From Virgifigura deserti (GTDB lineage Bacteria > Pseudomonadota > Alphaproteobacteria > Dongiales > Dongiaceae): 64,000 nucleotides of DNA. The stretch spans positions 186,001-250,000 of the forward strand of contig QOZR01000001.1 of the NCBI GenBank assembly GCA_003576685.1, given 5' to 3'. Below, in pieces: positions 31,692 to 41,080 of the stretch. A program made the position numbers and the translations under genes. Each line of letters opens with the position of its first letter. Positions within the stretch are counted from its first letter, which is position 1. The notes beneath the pieces are model-generated. The model was given only the letters and a program-made list of their open reading frames with translations, was not told the DNA's origin and ran no database searches.

Positions 31692-32942
31692 TCAATACCG
31701 CTCCAGCGTGAGCCCTGACAGATCCATCTCCGGCACTCGGCCGCCGATCAGGTCGGCGGTGATGCGGGCGGTGCCGCAGGCCATGGTCCAGCCCATATGG
31801 CCGTGTCCGGTGTTGAACCAAAGATTGGCGTGCCGCGCCTTGCCGAGAATCGGCGGGCCGTCCGGCGTCATCGGCCGCAGGCAGGCCCAATAGCCCGGCT
31901 TGTCGTAGGCGCCGCCGCGCGGAAATAGCTCGCGCGCGACCCGCAGCAAGCCGGCGAAGTGTTCCGGTGCATGGCTGGTGTCGTAGCCGGCGAAGTCCGC
32001 CGTCCCGGTGAGCCGAAGGCGATCGCCCATGCGGGCGAAGGCGACGAGATGGCCCTCATCGACGCCGCCGACCGTCGGCGCTTCATGCTGCTCCTCGATC
32101 GGAACCGTGACCGAATAGCCCTTGATCGGATAAACGGGGAGGGCGATCCCGAGCGGACGAACCAGGAAGGGGCTGTAGCTGCCGAGCGCCAGGACATAGC
32201 TGTCGCCGACGACCTCTCCGGCTTCCGTCACGACACGCGCGATCCGGTCGCCATCGGCCTCGAGCCCGGTAATCCGAATCCCGAGCCTGAAGGTCACGCC
32301 GAGATCCTCGCACCGGCGGGCGAGACGTTCGGTGAAGAGCAGCGCATCGCCGCTTTCGTCGGTCGGCGCATAGATCGCGCCGGCGAGCCTGTCCTTGATA
32401 TGCCGAAGCTGCGGCTCGATCTCGACGCAGCGCTCGGGGTCGATGGCCTGAAGCGTCAGTCCCTGACCCTTCAGCACGGCCATATTCCGGATGCCGGTTT
32501 CGAAATGCGCCGGATCCCGATAGAGATAGAGGCAGCCGCGGGTCACCTCGTCATAGCGGAGACCGGTCTCCTCGCGCAGTGCGATCAAGACCTGCTGGCT
32601 ATAGCGGCAGAGCGCCAGCTTGCGCACCGTGTTGGCGCGGTTGCGTGCGGCGGTGCAATTGGCGAGGAAGCGAAGGCTCCAGGCCCATAGTCTGGGGTCG
32701 GCCGTGAGCCGGAACCGCAGCGCGGTGTCTTCGCGATAGAGCGACTGCAGCAGGATCTTCGGCGCGCGCGGCGAGGCCCAGGCATAGGCATGTCCGGGGG
32801 CGATCAGCCCGGCATTGGCGAAGCTGGTCTCCCGCCCGACGGCCGGCTGGCGATCGATCACCGTCACCTCATGGCCTGCCTTTGCGAGGTAGTAAGCGGT
32901 CGTGACTCCGATGACGCCGCCGCCGAGAACAATCGACTTCAT
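31692..32942 (-). CDS. dadA: D-amino acid dehydrogenase small subunit-like (DadA)
   Basis: This 416-residue FAD enzyme oxidises D-amino acids to keto acids and feeds electrons to the respiratory chain. VLGGGVIGVTTAYYLAKAG at residues 5-23 is the FAD-binding motif; SFANAGLIAPGHAYAWASP is the characteristic DadA segment. YDKPGYWACLRPMTPDGPPI and LWFNTGHGHMGWTMACGT close the flavin and substrate sites. The ATG at 32942 (MKSIVLGGG) gives the family length; the frame remains open far upstream without support. No alanine racemase (dadX) is adjacent, so the physiological D-amino acid is open. Confidence 0.9.
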   Translation of the reverse strand: MKSIVLGGGVIGVTTAYYLAKAGHEVTVIDRQPAVGRETSFANAGLIAPGHAYAWASPRAPKILLQSLYREDTALRFRLTADPRLWAWSLRFLANCTAARNRANTVRKLALCRYSQQVLIALREETGLRYDEVTRGCLYLYRDPAHFETGIRNMAVLKGQGLTLQAIDPERCVEIEPQLRHIKDRLAGAIYAPTDESGDALLFTERLARRCEDLGVTFRLGIRITGLEADGDRIARVVTEAGEVVGDSYVLALGSYSPFLVRPLGIALPVYPIKGYSVTVPIEEQHEAPTVGGVDEGHLVAFARMGDRLRLTGTADFAGYDTSHAPEHFAGLLRVARELFPRGGAYDKPGYWACLRPMTPDGPPILGKARHANLWFNTGHGHMGWTMACGTARITADLIGGRVPEMDLSGLTLERY

Positions 32943-33010
32943 GGGCTCGTCCCCTCCCTGCGGAGGCTTGCCGCCTCCGACTTGTGACCTTCCAAGCATA
33001 TTCCTAGAAT

Positions 33011-33036
33011 GGAACCACTCGTCCAGAGGGGTCGTT
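33011..33036 (+). promoter_or_regulatory. EcfG-type general stress promoter
   Basis: GGAAC at 33011-33015, 17-base spacer, CGTT at 33033-33036: an exact consensus match, 29 bases before the start of the secreted coiled-coil gene at 33066. Confidence 0.75.
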
Positions 33037-33065
33037 GAAACAGGCGGCTCAAGGGAGATTGGTGA

Positions 33066-33554
33066 ATGGGGAAAAGTCTGCGCCGTAGCCTGCGCTCGGC
33101 GATTTACGCTGCGGTATTGCTTTCGGCCCTCGGCCATGTATCGGCCGCGTTGGCCCAATCGGATGAAAGCGGGCCAGCGCTGTCCGCCGAGGAAGTGAGC
33201 GCTTGTTTGTGTCTGCAGCAGGAGATTGATGAGCTTCGCCGGGAAACCGAGCTTCAGGGTGCGCTTCGACAAGAACGCAAGGCGGAGTTGAGCCAGATCG
33301 ATCAGCAGATCGAGCGGAACCGGGTTGTCGTGGACGTCGGCAATCCGGAAGCGGTCAAGAGCCTGCAGCAACTCGTGGCACGGCAGCAAATGCTGCGGGA
33401 TTTGCTGCGAAATGATATCCGCCAGTCACAACAGGCGAGTATCGAGCGGCTGAATGCGCGGGTGGCAACTTATAACGAAAAATGCACGACCCGGCCGATG
33501 TTCAAGCTCGAAGTCGAGCGCGCGCAGGCCAACCTGCAATGTCCGGCGCTCTGA
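33066..33554 (+). CDS. secreted coiled-coil protein, probably stress-regulated
   Basis: This 162-residue protein has a Sec signal peptide (SAIYAAVLLSALGHVSAALA, cleavage near ALAQ). A CLC motif follows at about residue 47, then a long helical heptad region (LQQEIDELRRETELQGALR, RKAELSQIDQQIERNR, RQQMLRDLLRNDIRQ). A third and fourth cysteine are near the C-terminus (EKCTTRP, LQCPAL), so disulfides are likely in the periplasm. I do not recognise a family. An exact EcfG promoter ends 29 bases before the ATG, the best promoter-gene pairing in the window, so control by the general stress response is a good prediction. Confidence 0.8.
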   Translation: MGKSLRRSLRSAIYAAVLLSALGHVSAALAQSDESGPALSAEEVSACLCLQQEIDELRRETELQGALRQERKAELSQIDQQIERNRVVVDVGNPEAVKSLQQLVARQQMLRDLLRNDIRQSQQASIERLNARVATYNEKCTTRPMFKLEVERAQANLQCPAL

Positions 33555-33610
33555 TTCCCTATTGAGCGATCTGGAACCGTTTGCGAGTGGGTTCCGAGAA
33601 GCTTCCATCT

Positions 33611-33701
33611 CGTCATTGCCGGGCTCGACCCGGCAATCCAGGAAACCGGGCGAGAGCCCTGCCTCATGATCCATCGATACCCGGGTCAAGTCCGGGCATG
33701 G
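33611..33701. repeat. paired-hairpin repeat (GTCATTGCCGGG type), copy 1
   Basis: Two hairpins: ATTGCCGGG-CTCGA-CCCGGCAAT at 33615-33637, and a second arm with ACCCGGGTC/tCCGGGCAT at about 33677-33699. A related copy is at 48973-49053. This type is widespread in alphaproteobacterial genomes. Confidence 0.8.
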
Positions 33702-33753
33702 CATTGAATAATATCCCCGAAGCGTCCAAAGCTCGTCGGCGACACCGCTCCTG

Positions 33754-33782
33754 TTGCAAGGCGGTGCCCCCGCGCCTATCTT
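33754..33782 (+). promoter_or_regulatory. sigma-70-like promoter of the rreB-like micro-gene
   Basis: TTGCAA at 33754-33759, a 17-base spacer and TATCTT at 33777-33782. It would start a transcript about 30 bases before the start codon. Confidence 0.5.
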
Positions 33783-33802
33783 TGGGCTGTCCCATCAACA
33801 AC

Positions 33803-33817
33803 GAAAGGAGGTGATCC
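33803..33817 (+). promoter_or_regulatory. extended Shine-Dalgarno, 15-nt match to the 16S rRNA tail
   Basis: GAAAGGAGGTGATCC is an uninterrupted complement of GGATCACCTCCTTTC, the 3' end of 16S rRNA. It ends one base before the GTG start codon. Confidence 0.9.
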
Positions 33818-33818
33818 C

Positions 33819-33881
33819 GTGTCTCATCTGAACGTCGGCGGAGACCGCCTCAGCTTCGGCCGGGGTCGCTCGACCCGCTGA
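33819..33881 (+). CDS. rreB/rreR-like 20-residue micro-protein
   Basis: The gene encodes MSHLNVGGDRLSFGRGRSTR from a GTG start. It has a 15-nt extended Shine-Dalgarno sequence, a plausible promoter (33754-33782) and a textbook terminator (33892-33919), giving a transcript of about 130 nt. This is the architecture published for rreB of Bradyrhizobiaceae (17-nt SD, GTG start, 14 codons) and rreR of Rhodobacterales (18 codons), where the long SD holds the mRNA on 30S subunits, translation is weak and the RNA may act as a ribosome-linked regulator. The peptide is Gly/Arg/Ser-rich and probably unstructured. The peptide differs from the published ones as far as I recall. Function unknown. Confidence 0.85.
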   Translation: MSHLNVGGDRLSFGRGRSTR

Positions 33882-33891
33882 CGCTTTCCGG

Positions 33892-33919
33892 GAGGGCCGC
33901 CTTCGGGCGGCCCTCTTTT
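33892..33919 (+). terminator. intrinsic terminator of the rreB-like gene
   Basis: GAGGGCCGCC-TTCG-GGCGGCCCTC, a 10-bp perfect stem with a UUCG loop, followed by TTTT. It lies 10 bases after the stop codon. Confidence 0.95.
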
Positions 33920-33957
33920 CATTGGAGGGCCGGTCCGGTCGGCCGGTCAGCGCATTT

Positions 33958-34482
33958 TCAAACCGCCGCCCAGCGACAGGTGAGCTTCAGCTCGCCGGCG
34001 GTGTTTGCGACGGTGGCGAGGCATGTCTCGACCTTTGCCTCAGGGATCCAGACCGCCAGGCGCAGAACGTATTTGGCACCGCCGACGGCTGGAACCCGGC
34101 TCGAATTCAGCCGGACGATGTTGGCGCCGAACTCGACGAAGACTTCGCTAAGGCGTGCGATCAGGCCAGGGCTGTCTTCGCCGTGGATCTCGATCCGATG
34201 CGTGATCTCGGCGGACGGTCCATGCACCGATTCATAGGAGAAGGGGGAAACCGTCAGCTTGGCGCCCTTCAGTTCGGGCAGGCCGCGCATGTCCCCTTCG
34301 ACGGTCTCGAGCGGGACATCCGTGGGCAGTTCGCAGACCGTGGTGAACTCCGCGCCGCTGCCGAGAACCGCGAAGGTAGTATCGCCGAGGTTGGCGCCGA
34401 GATCGAAAAGCCGCGCCGTTATGGCCGAGATCAGGCCGGCGCGGTCTTCGCAGATAATTGAGATCAGGGCGGTGTTTGCCAT
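33958..34482 (-). CDS. GcvR-like tandem ACT-domain protein
   Basis: This 174-residue protein consists of two ACT domains. The first runs from ALISIICEDRAGLISAITARL to about residue 80, the second from THRIEIHGEDSPGLIARLSE to the end. The two EDRAGL/EDSPGL turns are the amino-acid-binding corners. This is the layout of GcvR, the glycine-responsive antirepressor of the glycine cleavage system in enterobacteria. In alphaproteobacteria the ligand and the target are not established. The ATG at 34482 follows AGGA by eight bases. No gcv structural operon is adjacent, although Tdm nearby contains a GcvT domain. Confidence 0.85.
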   Translation of the reverse strand: MANTALISIICEDRAGLISAITARLFDLGANLGDTTFAVLGSGAEFTTVCELPTDVPLETVEGDMRGLPELKGAKLTVSPFSYESVHGPSAEITHRIEIHGEDSPGLIARLSEVFVEFGANIVRLNSSRVPAVGGAKYVLRLAVWIPEAKVETCLATVANTAGELKLTCRWAAV

Positions 34483-34742
34483 GGCGGGGTCCTGCAGTGA
34501 CGATAGAGGTTGCCTCGCCATCATGCGCAAAAATCCACGAAAGGGAAGTAATTGAGATCCTTCCCACTCGTGGGCCCTCTCGCGGGCTTCGCCCGCGGCA
34601 CCTCGGAATCCGGGGCAGATGGACCGGGGCTGACCGACCGGAGAAGATCGGCCGTCCATACATAATCCCTCGAACTATGATTCCCCGGTACGCCGGCGAA
34701 GCCGGAGAGAGGATCCGCGCCTGCCTCTTTACGAAATGCCTC

Positions 34743-35132
34743 TTACTGGGCGTCCCGGTAAATCTGCGCCAGCCGGTTGTTCAGTTCCGGGTCGGCCATG
34801 GCAGCCTGGTAGATCTCTCGGTACCGCTCCGGGGTCAGCCCCTCCTCCTGAACGGCGGCAGCCATTTCGGCGTTGGCTTGGCTGCGCAGCTGCATAGCGG
34901 TCGTCTCGTCCTCGGCGCCTTCGATCTGCGAGCTCCATTTCTGCCCGATCTCGTTCACTTTTTCCGTCGCGGCGACGAAGGACTCGAGGTCCTGCTGGCT
35001 GTAGGCCGTTTCAGCGCTTGTCGCCGGGGGCTGAGTCTCGGTGGTTTGCGCCTGAATGGAAGGCACGGCGCCGATCACCAGAAAACCAGCCAGAAGCGCA
35101 CCGGCAGAAAGTGCTGCGATACGTAGTGTCAT
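34743..35132 (-). CDS. DUF4168 secreted protein
   Basis: This 129-residue protein has a Sec signal (MTLRIAALSAGALLAGFLVI, cleavage near IQAQ). The mature part begins in a low-complexity TETQPPATSAET linker and then shows the DUF4168 pattern: YSQQDLESFVAATEKVNEI, MQLRSQANAEMAAAVQEEGL and TPERYREIYQAAMADPELNNRLAQ. It is a small helical periplasmic protein of unknown function that is common in alphaproteobacteria and cyanobacteria. AAAGGA lies eight bases before the ATG. It stands alone, with about 190 bases of upstream DNA that hold no clear motif. Confidence 0.87.
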   Translation of the reverse strand: MTLRIAALSAGALLAGFLVIGAVPSIQAQTTETQPPATSAETAYSQQDLESFVAATEKVNEIGQKWSSQIEGAEDETTAMQLRSQANAEMAAAVQEEGLTPERYREIYQAAMADPELNNRLAQIYRDAQ

Positions 35133-35322
35133 CAATCTGTCCTTTCATCTCTTCAAGCGAGGGCACCGGAGCAGGCACAGGACGGCCGCGCTCCGGTGAC
35201 AATGCCACGAACAGAGTAAAGACAAATCCGGCGTCGATGGTTCCGTGAGAAACTTGGGGCCGAGATGGGGCAGGGGGCGTCATCCGCCCCCGTCACACGA
35301 TCCTCGTCACACGATATTGATG

Positions 35323-36501
35323 TCACACGACATTGAGTTCGCGGATCGGCTCGCCGGTAAGGATTCGGTCATAGGCGAATCGCCGTAGATCGAGCGTGCG
35401 ATAGGCGCCATAGACGATCAACTCGCTGATTGCCCGGCCGACGGCCGGCGATTGCTGCAGGCCATGGCCGCTGAATCCGTTCGCGAAGAAGAAGTTCCCG
35501 ACCTCCGGGTGAGGGCCGAGGATCGCGTTCTGGTCGAGCATATTGTAGTCGTAGTGGCCGGCCCAGGCGCGAACCAGCTTGATCGCCTCGAAGGCAGGCA
35601 CCCGGTGCGCGAGCGTCGGCCAGATGATCTCCTCGAACGGCGCATAGTCGATCTCGAAATCGAGGCAATCGGCGTCCGCCGTTTCCGGCGGAGAGACGCC
35701 GCAGATGAAACCAGCGCCTTCAGGCCGGAAATAGACGCCGCTCGGGTCGATCAGCAGCGGCGCGCCGGAAATTTCGGTCCGGCAATCGAAGACATAGACG
35801 AAGCGCTTGCGTGGCCGCACCGGCAGTTCGAGGCCGGCCAGGCGCGCGACATCCGCTGCCCTGAAACCAGCGGCGTTGACGACCGCGGCGCAGCCGATCC
35901 TGCCGGCCTCGCCGAGGCGTACGCCCGTGATCCGCCCATCCTCGCGGTCGAGACCGACGACCTCGTCCTTCACATAGTCCACCCCGAGAGATCGGGCCTT
36001 CCTGCGAAAGGCCTGGAGCAGCGCGTAGGGGTCGAGCCAGCCCTCGTCGGCGAGGCCGAGCGATCCACCGGCCAGATCCTCGACGTTCAGCCAGGGGAAA
36101 TGCTGCCGCAGCTCGGCAGGCGACAGCAGCGCCACCTGCGCGCCCAGCGAGGTCTGGACGGCATGGTTCCCGGTCAGCACCGGCAGGCCCGCCTCGGTCG
36201 CCAGGAACAGATAGCCGGCTTCGACGAAGGATACCTCCGGCGCTTCGCCGTCCACGGCGAGGTGATCGCCGATGGATTTGAGGAAGGCCGCGCCGAAGCT
36301 CGACATCCGGATGTTCTCGGGCGTCGAGAACTGCTGGCGGATACCGCCGGCCGAACGGCCCGTCGCCGCCTCGCCATAGGTCGGGTCCCGCTCGACGACC
36401 AGGATGGAGCCTTGAAAGTCGGTCTGACCGGCAAGGAAATATGCGACGGCGCTGCCCACAACGCCACCGCCGATGATGACGGCATCATAGGATTGCAACA
36501 T
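35323..36501 (-). CDS. FAD-dependent oxidoreductase, DAO family
   Basis: This 392-residue flavoenzyme resembles the sarcosine-oxidase/FOXRED1-like branch of the DAO family. The FAD motif is VIIGGGVVGSAVAYFLAG at residues 8-25. The second motif, EAATGRSAGGIRQQFSTPEN, matches the segment that positions the flavin in amino-acid oxidases of this group. AGHYDYNMLDQNAILGPHPEV and NGFSGHGLQQSPAVGRAISE complete the C-terminal flavin contact. Likely substrates are N-methylated or cyclic amino acids; this would fit a methylamine-using organism but is not shown by sequence. It stands alone on the minus strand. Confidence 0.88.
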   Translation of the reverse strand: MLQSYDAVIIGGGVVGSAVAYFLAGQTDFQGSILVVERDPTYGEAATGRSAGGIRQQFSTPENIRMSSFGAAFLKSIGDHLAVDGEAPEVSFVEAGYLFLATEAGLPVLTGNHAVQTSLGAQVALLSPAELRQHFPWLNVEDLAGGSLGLADEGWLDPYALLQAFRRKARSLGVDYVKDEVVGLDREDGRITGVRLGEAGRIGCAAVVNAAGFRAADVARLAGLELPVRPRKRFVYVFDCRTEISGAPLLIDPSGVYFRPEGAGFICGVSPPETADADCLDFEIDYAPFEEIIWPTLAHRVPAFEAIKLVRAWAGHYDYNMLDQNAILGPHPEVGNFFFANGFSGHGLQQSPAVGRAISELIVYGAYRTLDLRRFAYDRILTGEPIRELNVV

Positions 36502-36669
36502 GCTTGACCCGGTCAGTCGGCAAAGCCTGATTCGAGGAGGCCGCGAATGCGACCGATCTTGTTCGGGAAGATCTAACCCGATCCTGCGGTCGCCAACAAC
36601 GGTCTATCATCGACCGCCGGTCTCGTCTTATGCTGATCGGACCCGCGGCAAGAACGGGAGACCGAAGAG

Positions 36670-37188
36670 ATGAGTCGTGCATTCGTGAAAGAGACGGACG
36701 GCGATCAAATCGGCGATGAGTTGCCGGAACGGCCGCAGAGTCGGTATCCGAACTACGTCACGCCGAACGGGCTCGCGGGCCTGCAGGCCCAACTGCATGA
36801 GTTGCAGGAACAACGGCGGAGGCTCGCCGAGCATTCGGACGAGTTGTTGAACAAGGAGACGCTGAAGCATGTCGAGCGCGACCTGCGCTATGTGCAGGAA
36901 CGCGTCGACAGGGCGATTCTGATCGACCCGGCGGGCCAGCCGGCCGACGAGGTCAGCTTCGGCGCGACCGTGAAGACGGTCGACGAGAACGACAACGAGC
37001 GGGACTTCACCATCGTCGGCGAGGACGAGGCCGATGTCCCCGCGGGCAAAATCAGCTGGGTTTCGCCCCTGGCGCGCGCGATGATGGGCGCGGCGGTTGG
37101 CGACACTGTGGTCTGGAAACGGCCCGCCGGCGACATGGAATTGGAAATTTTGTCGATTCGGTATGCGGATCCAGCGCATAAGGTTTAG
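36670..37188 (+). CDS. GreA/GreB family transcription elongation factor
   Basis: This 172-residue protein has an N-terminal coiled-coil hairpin and a C-terminal FKBP-like domain of the Gre family. NYVTPNGLAGLQAQLHELQE starts the first helix and ETLKHVERDLRYVQERVDRA is the returning helix, with acidic residues (SDELL) at the tip that would support RNA cleavage in backtracked RNA polymerase. The C-terminal domain carries SFGATVKTVDENDNERDFTIVG and ISWVSPLARAMMGAAVGD, the hallmark S-P-x-x-x-A-x-x-G. An N-terminal extension of about 25 residues distinguishes it from housekeeping GreA. Confidence 0.9.
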   Translation: MSRAFVKETDGDQIGDELPERPQSRYPNYVTPNGLAGLQAQLHELQEQRRRLAEHSDELLNKETLKHVERDLRYVQERVDRAILIDPAGQPADEVSFGATVKTVDENDNERDFTIVGEDEADVPAGKISWVSPLARAMMGAAVGDTVVWKRPAGDMELEILSIRYADPAHKV

Positions 37189-37265
37189 TCCTCGGGATTC
37201 AGCCCTTTGGGTTTGATCCCAACCCTCACCCCGATCTGCCACGTCCTAGCCAGAGAGGCGATCCG

Positions 37266-39617
37266 ATGAGTGCCAATCCCAACCTCGCCGCGGTTCGCCC
37301 GCGCCTGCTGGAGCCGGGCCTGCCGGTCTTCAAGCCGGGGGTCGAGCGCTATCCTGTCCGCGGCGCCGGCGCCATCGTGGTTCAGCTCTGGCCGGGCGAC
37401 GAGATCACGATCATTGACCGCGAGGGGCGGCAGCGCTGCGAGGTTGCGGCATTCGCGCCTGACGGCCGGGAGGATCTGGCGGCGCTGAACCTGCGGGCGA
37501 GCGCCGGCTCGCCGGGCATCAACCGGCTGCTCTCCAGCGGTGGTGAGGATGCGCGGACCGTCGGTGCGGCACTGCGGGCGCGCGGCCTGCCGGCCGAGAT
37601 CGCCAAGGCGGCGCATCTCTTCACCGGCGACTCCCTGCCGGGCGAGGCGGTCAAGGCCCAGGCCGAGCGTGAGGTCATCTGCATCGTCCATGCGCCGGGC
37701 GGCCCGATGCTCGTCGATGCCCAGAACCCGCCGACCGACCTGACGGTGATGATCCGCCGGGCGCGGGTCACGCCGCTGATCGAGCCGCCACTGCCGGCGC
37801 CGCTCGCCGACCTGCGCGACGAACTGCGGATCGGCAACTCTTCCGCGCGCGCCTATGAGGTCAAAGCCGGCGAGTATATCCAGATTCTCGACGTCGCCGG
37901 GCGGCAATGCTCGGACTTCCTCGCCTTCAACGCGCGCCAGCTCGAGCGCGGGGTCGAGCGCGGGCTCGACAATCTGACGACGCGCACGCTGATGGCAAGC
38001 GCCTATCCGGCGCCCGGCCTGTTCTCGAAATTCTTCGACGCGGACATGCAGCCGCTGGTCGAGGTGGTGCGCGACACGGTTGGCCGCCATGACAGCTTCG
38101 CGCTCGCCTGCACGGCGAAATATTACGACGACATGGGCTATCCGGGCCATGTCAACTGCACGGAAAATTTCAACCGTCAGCTAGAGGGCTATGGCGTTGC
38201 CGAGCGCAAGGGCTGGCCGGCGATCAATTTTTTCTACAACACCGGTATAGACGCGCATAACGTCCTCTTTCTCGACGAGCCGTGGTCGCGGCCGGGCGAT
38301 TACGTGCTGCTGCGGGCGCTGACCGATCTGGTCTGCGCCTCGTCGGCCTGCCCCGACGACATCGATGCGGCAAATGGCTGGAATCCGACCGATATTCATG
38401 TTCGTATTTATCCGGCCGACAACACCTTCTCGAAAGCGGTGGCCTATAGAATGAGCCCGGATGCTGATCCCCAGCTGACCCGTGAGACGGCGTTCCACCC
38501 GCGGACGTCGGCCCTCACGCGCAATTTCGTCGAGTATCGCGGCTTCTGGCTGCCGACCAAGTTCAACAATTACGGCGCGATCGAGGAGTATCACGCCTGC
38601 CGCGAGGCGGCGGTGGTGATGGACCTCAGCCCCTTGCGCAAGTTCGAGGTGCTGGGCCCCGACGCGGAGAACCTGATGCAACTCGCCTGCACGCGCAATA
38701 TCCGGCGGCTGTCGGTCGGGCAGGTGGTCTATACGGCGATGTGCTACGAGCATGGCGGCATGCTCGATGACGGCACGGTCTTCCGCCTCGGGCCTGACAA
38801 TTTCCGCTGGATCGGCGGCGACGAATATGGCGGCAAATGGCTGCGCGAGTTGGCCGAGACGCACGGCCTCAGGGCTTGGGTGAAGTCGTCCACGGATCAG
38901 CTCCACAACATCGCCGTGCAGGGGCCGAAGAGTCGCGAGATCCTGAAGCAGGTGATCTGGACCCCGCCGGCCCAGCCGGCGCTCGACGAGGTGGCGTGGT
39001 TCCACTTCACGATCGGCCGCATCGGCGACTTCAACGGCGCGCCGGTGCTGGTGTCGCGCACCGGCTACACCGGCGAGCTCGGCTATGAGGTGTTCTGCCA
39101 TCCGAAAGACGCGCTCTCCGTCTGGGACGCGGTGTGGGAGGCGGGCAAGCCGCACGGGCTGGCGCCGCTCGGGCTCGAGGCGCTCGACATGCTGCGGATC
39201 GAGTCGGGCCTGATCTTCGCTAACTACGAGTTCGACGACCAGACCGACCCGTTCGAGGCCGGCATCGGCTTCGCCGTGGCGTTGAAGGGCAACGAGGAGT
39301 TCGTCGGCCGCGAGGCGCTGGTCCGGCGCAAGGAGCATCCGCAGAAGAAGCTGGTTGGGCTGGAGCTCGAAGGGAACGAGCCGGCGGCGCATGGCGACTG
39401 CGTCCATATCGGCCGGGCGCAGGTTGGTGTGGTGACCAGCGGCACCCGCTCACCGATCCTGAAGAAGAACATCGCGCTCTGCCGTATGGACCTGGCCCAT
39501 GCCGAGATCGGCACAGAGGTCGAGGTCGGCAAGATCGACGGTCATCAGAAACGCATCCCGGCGACCGTTGTGCGCTTCCCCTTCTACGACCCGGAGAAGC
39601 TGAAGCCACGGTCGTGA
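37266..39617 (+). CDS. tdm: trimethylamine N-oxide demethylase (Tdm)
   Basis: This 783-residue enzyme cleaves TMAO to dimethylamine and formaldehyde; the GcvT domain is thought to hand the one-carbon unit to tetrahydrofolate. The N-terminal 390 residues hold two DUF1989-like units: [19 protein letters not shown] with [10 protein letters not shown], and [19 protein letters not shown] with SDFLAF. Candidate zinc-binding cysteines are Cys215 (GRQCSD), Cys298 (HVNCTEN) and Cys357/362 ([11 protein letters not shown]). From about 420 the protein is a GcvT-type folate-binding domain ([36 protein letters not shown]). This DUF1989-GcvT fusion is the known Tdm architecture. The tmm gene follows after 94 bases, the classical pairing. 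Confidence 0.92.
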   Translation: MSANPNLAAVRPRLLEPGLPVFKPGVERYPVRGAGAIVVQLWPGDEITIIDREGRQRCEVAAFAPDGREDLAALNLRASAGSPGINRLLSSGGEDARTVGAALRARGLPAEIAKAAHLFTGDSLPGEAVKAQAEREVICIVHAPGGPMLVDAQNPPTDLTVMIRRARVTPLIEPPLPAPLADLRDELRIGNSSARAYEVKAGEYIQILDVAGRQCSDFLAFNARQLERGVERGLDNLTTRTLMASAYPAPGLFSKFFDADMQPLVEVVRDTVGRHDSFALACTAKYYDDMGYPGHVNCTENFNRQLEGYGVAERKGWPAINFFYNTGIDAHNVLFLDEPWSRPGDYVLLRALTDLVCASSACPDDIDAANGWNPTDIHVRIYPADNTFSKAVAYRMSPDADPQLTRETAFHPRTSALTRNFVEYRGFWLPTKFNNYGAIEEYHACREAAVVMDLSPLRKFEVLGPDAENLMQLACTRNIRRLSVGQVVYTAMCYEHGGMLDDGTVFRLGPDNFRWIGGDEYGGKWLRELAETHGLRAWVKSSTDQLHNIAVQGPKSREILKQVIWTPPAQPALDEVAWFHFTIGRIGDFNGAPVLVSRTGYTGELGYEVFCHPKDALSVWDAVWEAGKPHGLAPLGLEALDMLRIESGLIFANYEFDDQTDPFEAGIGFAVALKGNEEFVGREALVRRKEHPQKKLVGLELEGNEPAAHGDCVHIGRAQVGVVTSGTRSPILKKNIALCRMDLAHAEIGTEVEVGKIDGHQKRIPATVVRFPFYDPEKLKPRS

Positions 39618-39711
39618 GTGCGGTCACAGTTTGGAGTTATTCCGTCACGTCAGGAGAATATCGTCGTCCGTCATATTTCTTTCGCCACAAAAAAATCTTG
39701 GAGGAACACAG

Positions 39712-41079
39712 ATGAAGAAGCGCGTTGCTGTTATCGGAGCCGGACCGTCCGGCCTTGCCCAGCTCAGGGCCTTTCAATCGGCCGCTGACAAGGGTGCGGA
39801 AATCCCCGAGATCGTCTGCTTCGAAAAACAGTCCGACTGGGGCGGCCTATGGAACTACACCTGGCGCACGGGCATCGACGAACATGGCGATCCGGTCCAT
39901 GGCAGCATGTACCGATATCTCTGGTCGAACGGCCCAAAGGAGTGCCTTGAATTCGCCGACTATACGTTCGAGGAGCATTTCGGCCGGCCGATCGGCTCCT
40001 ACCCGCCGCGCGCGGTTCTCTGGGATTACATCAAAGGCCGTGTCGAGAAGTGCGGCGTGCGCAAATGGGTAAGGTTCAACAGCCCGGTGCGCATGGTGAC
40101 CTATTCCGATGAGAGCGGCAAATTCACGGTCACGGCGCATGACCGAACCAACGATGCCACCTATTCCGAGGAGTTCGATCATGTCGTCGTCGCCTCGGGT
40201 CATTTCTCGACGCCCAACACGCCTTATTTCGAGGGTTTCTCGACGTTCAACGGCCGCATCCTTCACTCGCACGATTTTCGCGATGCGCTGGAATTCAAAG
40301 GCAAGGACATTTTGATCATAGGGCGCAGCTACTCGGCCGAAGATATCGGTTCGCAGTGCTACAAATATGGCGCCAAATCGATCACCACCAGCTACCGCAG
40401 CAAGCCGATGGGCTTCAAGTGGCCGGAGAACTGGAAGGAAGTCCCGCTGCTGACGCGCGTCGAAGGCAACACCTGTCATTTCAAGGACGGCTCGACGAAG
40501 GATGTCGACGCCATCATCCTCTGCACGGGCTATCTGCACCACTTCCCGTTCCTGACCGATGATCTGCGGCTGAAGACGGAAAACCGCCTGTGGCCGCTGG
40601 GGCTCTATCAGGGCGTCGTGTGGGAGGCCAACCCGAAGCTCTTCTATATCGGCATGCAGGACCAGTTCTATACCTTCAACATGTTCGACGCGCAGGCGTG
40701 GTACGCGCGCGACGTCATGATGGGGCGGATCACGCTGCCCTCGGCCGAGGAGATGGCGGCCCACAGCCAGAAATGGCGCGACCGCGAGGAGACGCTGGAA
40801 GACGCCGAGCAGATGATCTGGTTCCAGGGCGACTACACCAAGGAATTGATCGACCAGACCGATTATCCGAACTTCGATATCGAGAAGGTCAACGAGACCT
40901 TCATGGAATGGGAGCACCACAAGATGGAAAACATCATGGGCTTCCGCGACAATGCCTATCGCTCGCTGATGACCGGCACCATGGCGCCGAAGCACCACAC
41001 GACGTGGCTCGAAGCGCTTGATGACTCTCTGGAGTCCTACCTGCAGACTCCTGTATCGGACCAACGTCGCGCCGGCTGA
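39712..41079 (+). CDS. tmm: trimethylamine monooxygenase (Tmm)
   Basis: This 455-residue flavin-containing monooxygenase oxidises trimethylamine to TMAO with NADPH and O2. The FAD motif is [12 protein letters not shown] at residues 7-18, the FMO signature [13 protein letters not shown] is in the middle and the NADPH motif is [34 protein letters not shown] and [20 protein letters not shown] are characteristic of bacterial Tmm rather than of Baeyer-Villiger relatives. GGAGG lies a few bases before the ATG at 39712. It is downstream of tdm, so the pair turns TMA into DMA and formaldehyde. A full palindromic repeat and a terminator follow the stop. Confidence 0.94.
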   Translation: MKKRVAVIGAGPSGLAQLRAFQSAADKGAEIPEIVCFEKQSDWGGLWNYTWRTGIDEHGDPVHGSMYRYLWSNGPKECLEFADYTFEEHFGRPIGSYPPRAVLWDYIKGRVEKCGVRKWVRFNSPVRMVTYSDESGKFTVTAHDRTNDATYSEEFDHVVVASGHFSTPNTPYFEGFSTFNGRILHSHDFRDALEFKGKDILIIGRSYSAEDIGSQCYKYGAKSITTSYRSKPMGFKWPENWKEVPLLTRVEGNTCHFKDGSTKDVDAIILCTGYLHHFPFLTDDLRLKTENRLWPLGLYQGVVWEANPKLFYIGMQDQFYTFNMFDAQAWYARDVMMGRITLPSAEEMAAHSQKWRDREETLEDAEQMIWFQGDYTKELIDQTDYPNFDIEKVNETFMEWEHHKMENIMGFRDNAYRSLMTGTMAPKHHTTWLEALDDSLESYLQTPVSDQRRAG

Positions 41080-41080
41080 G

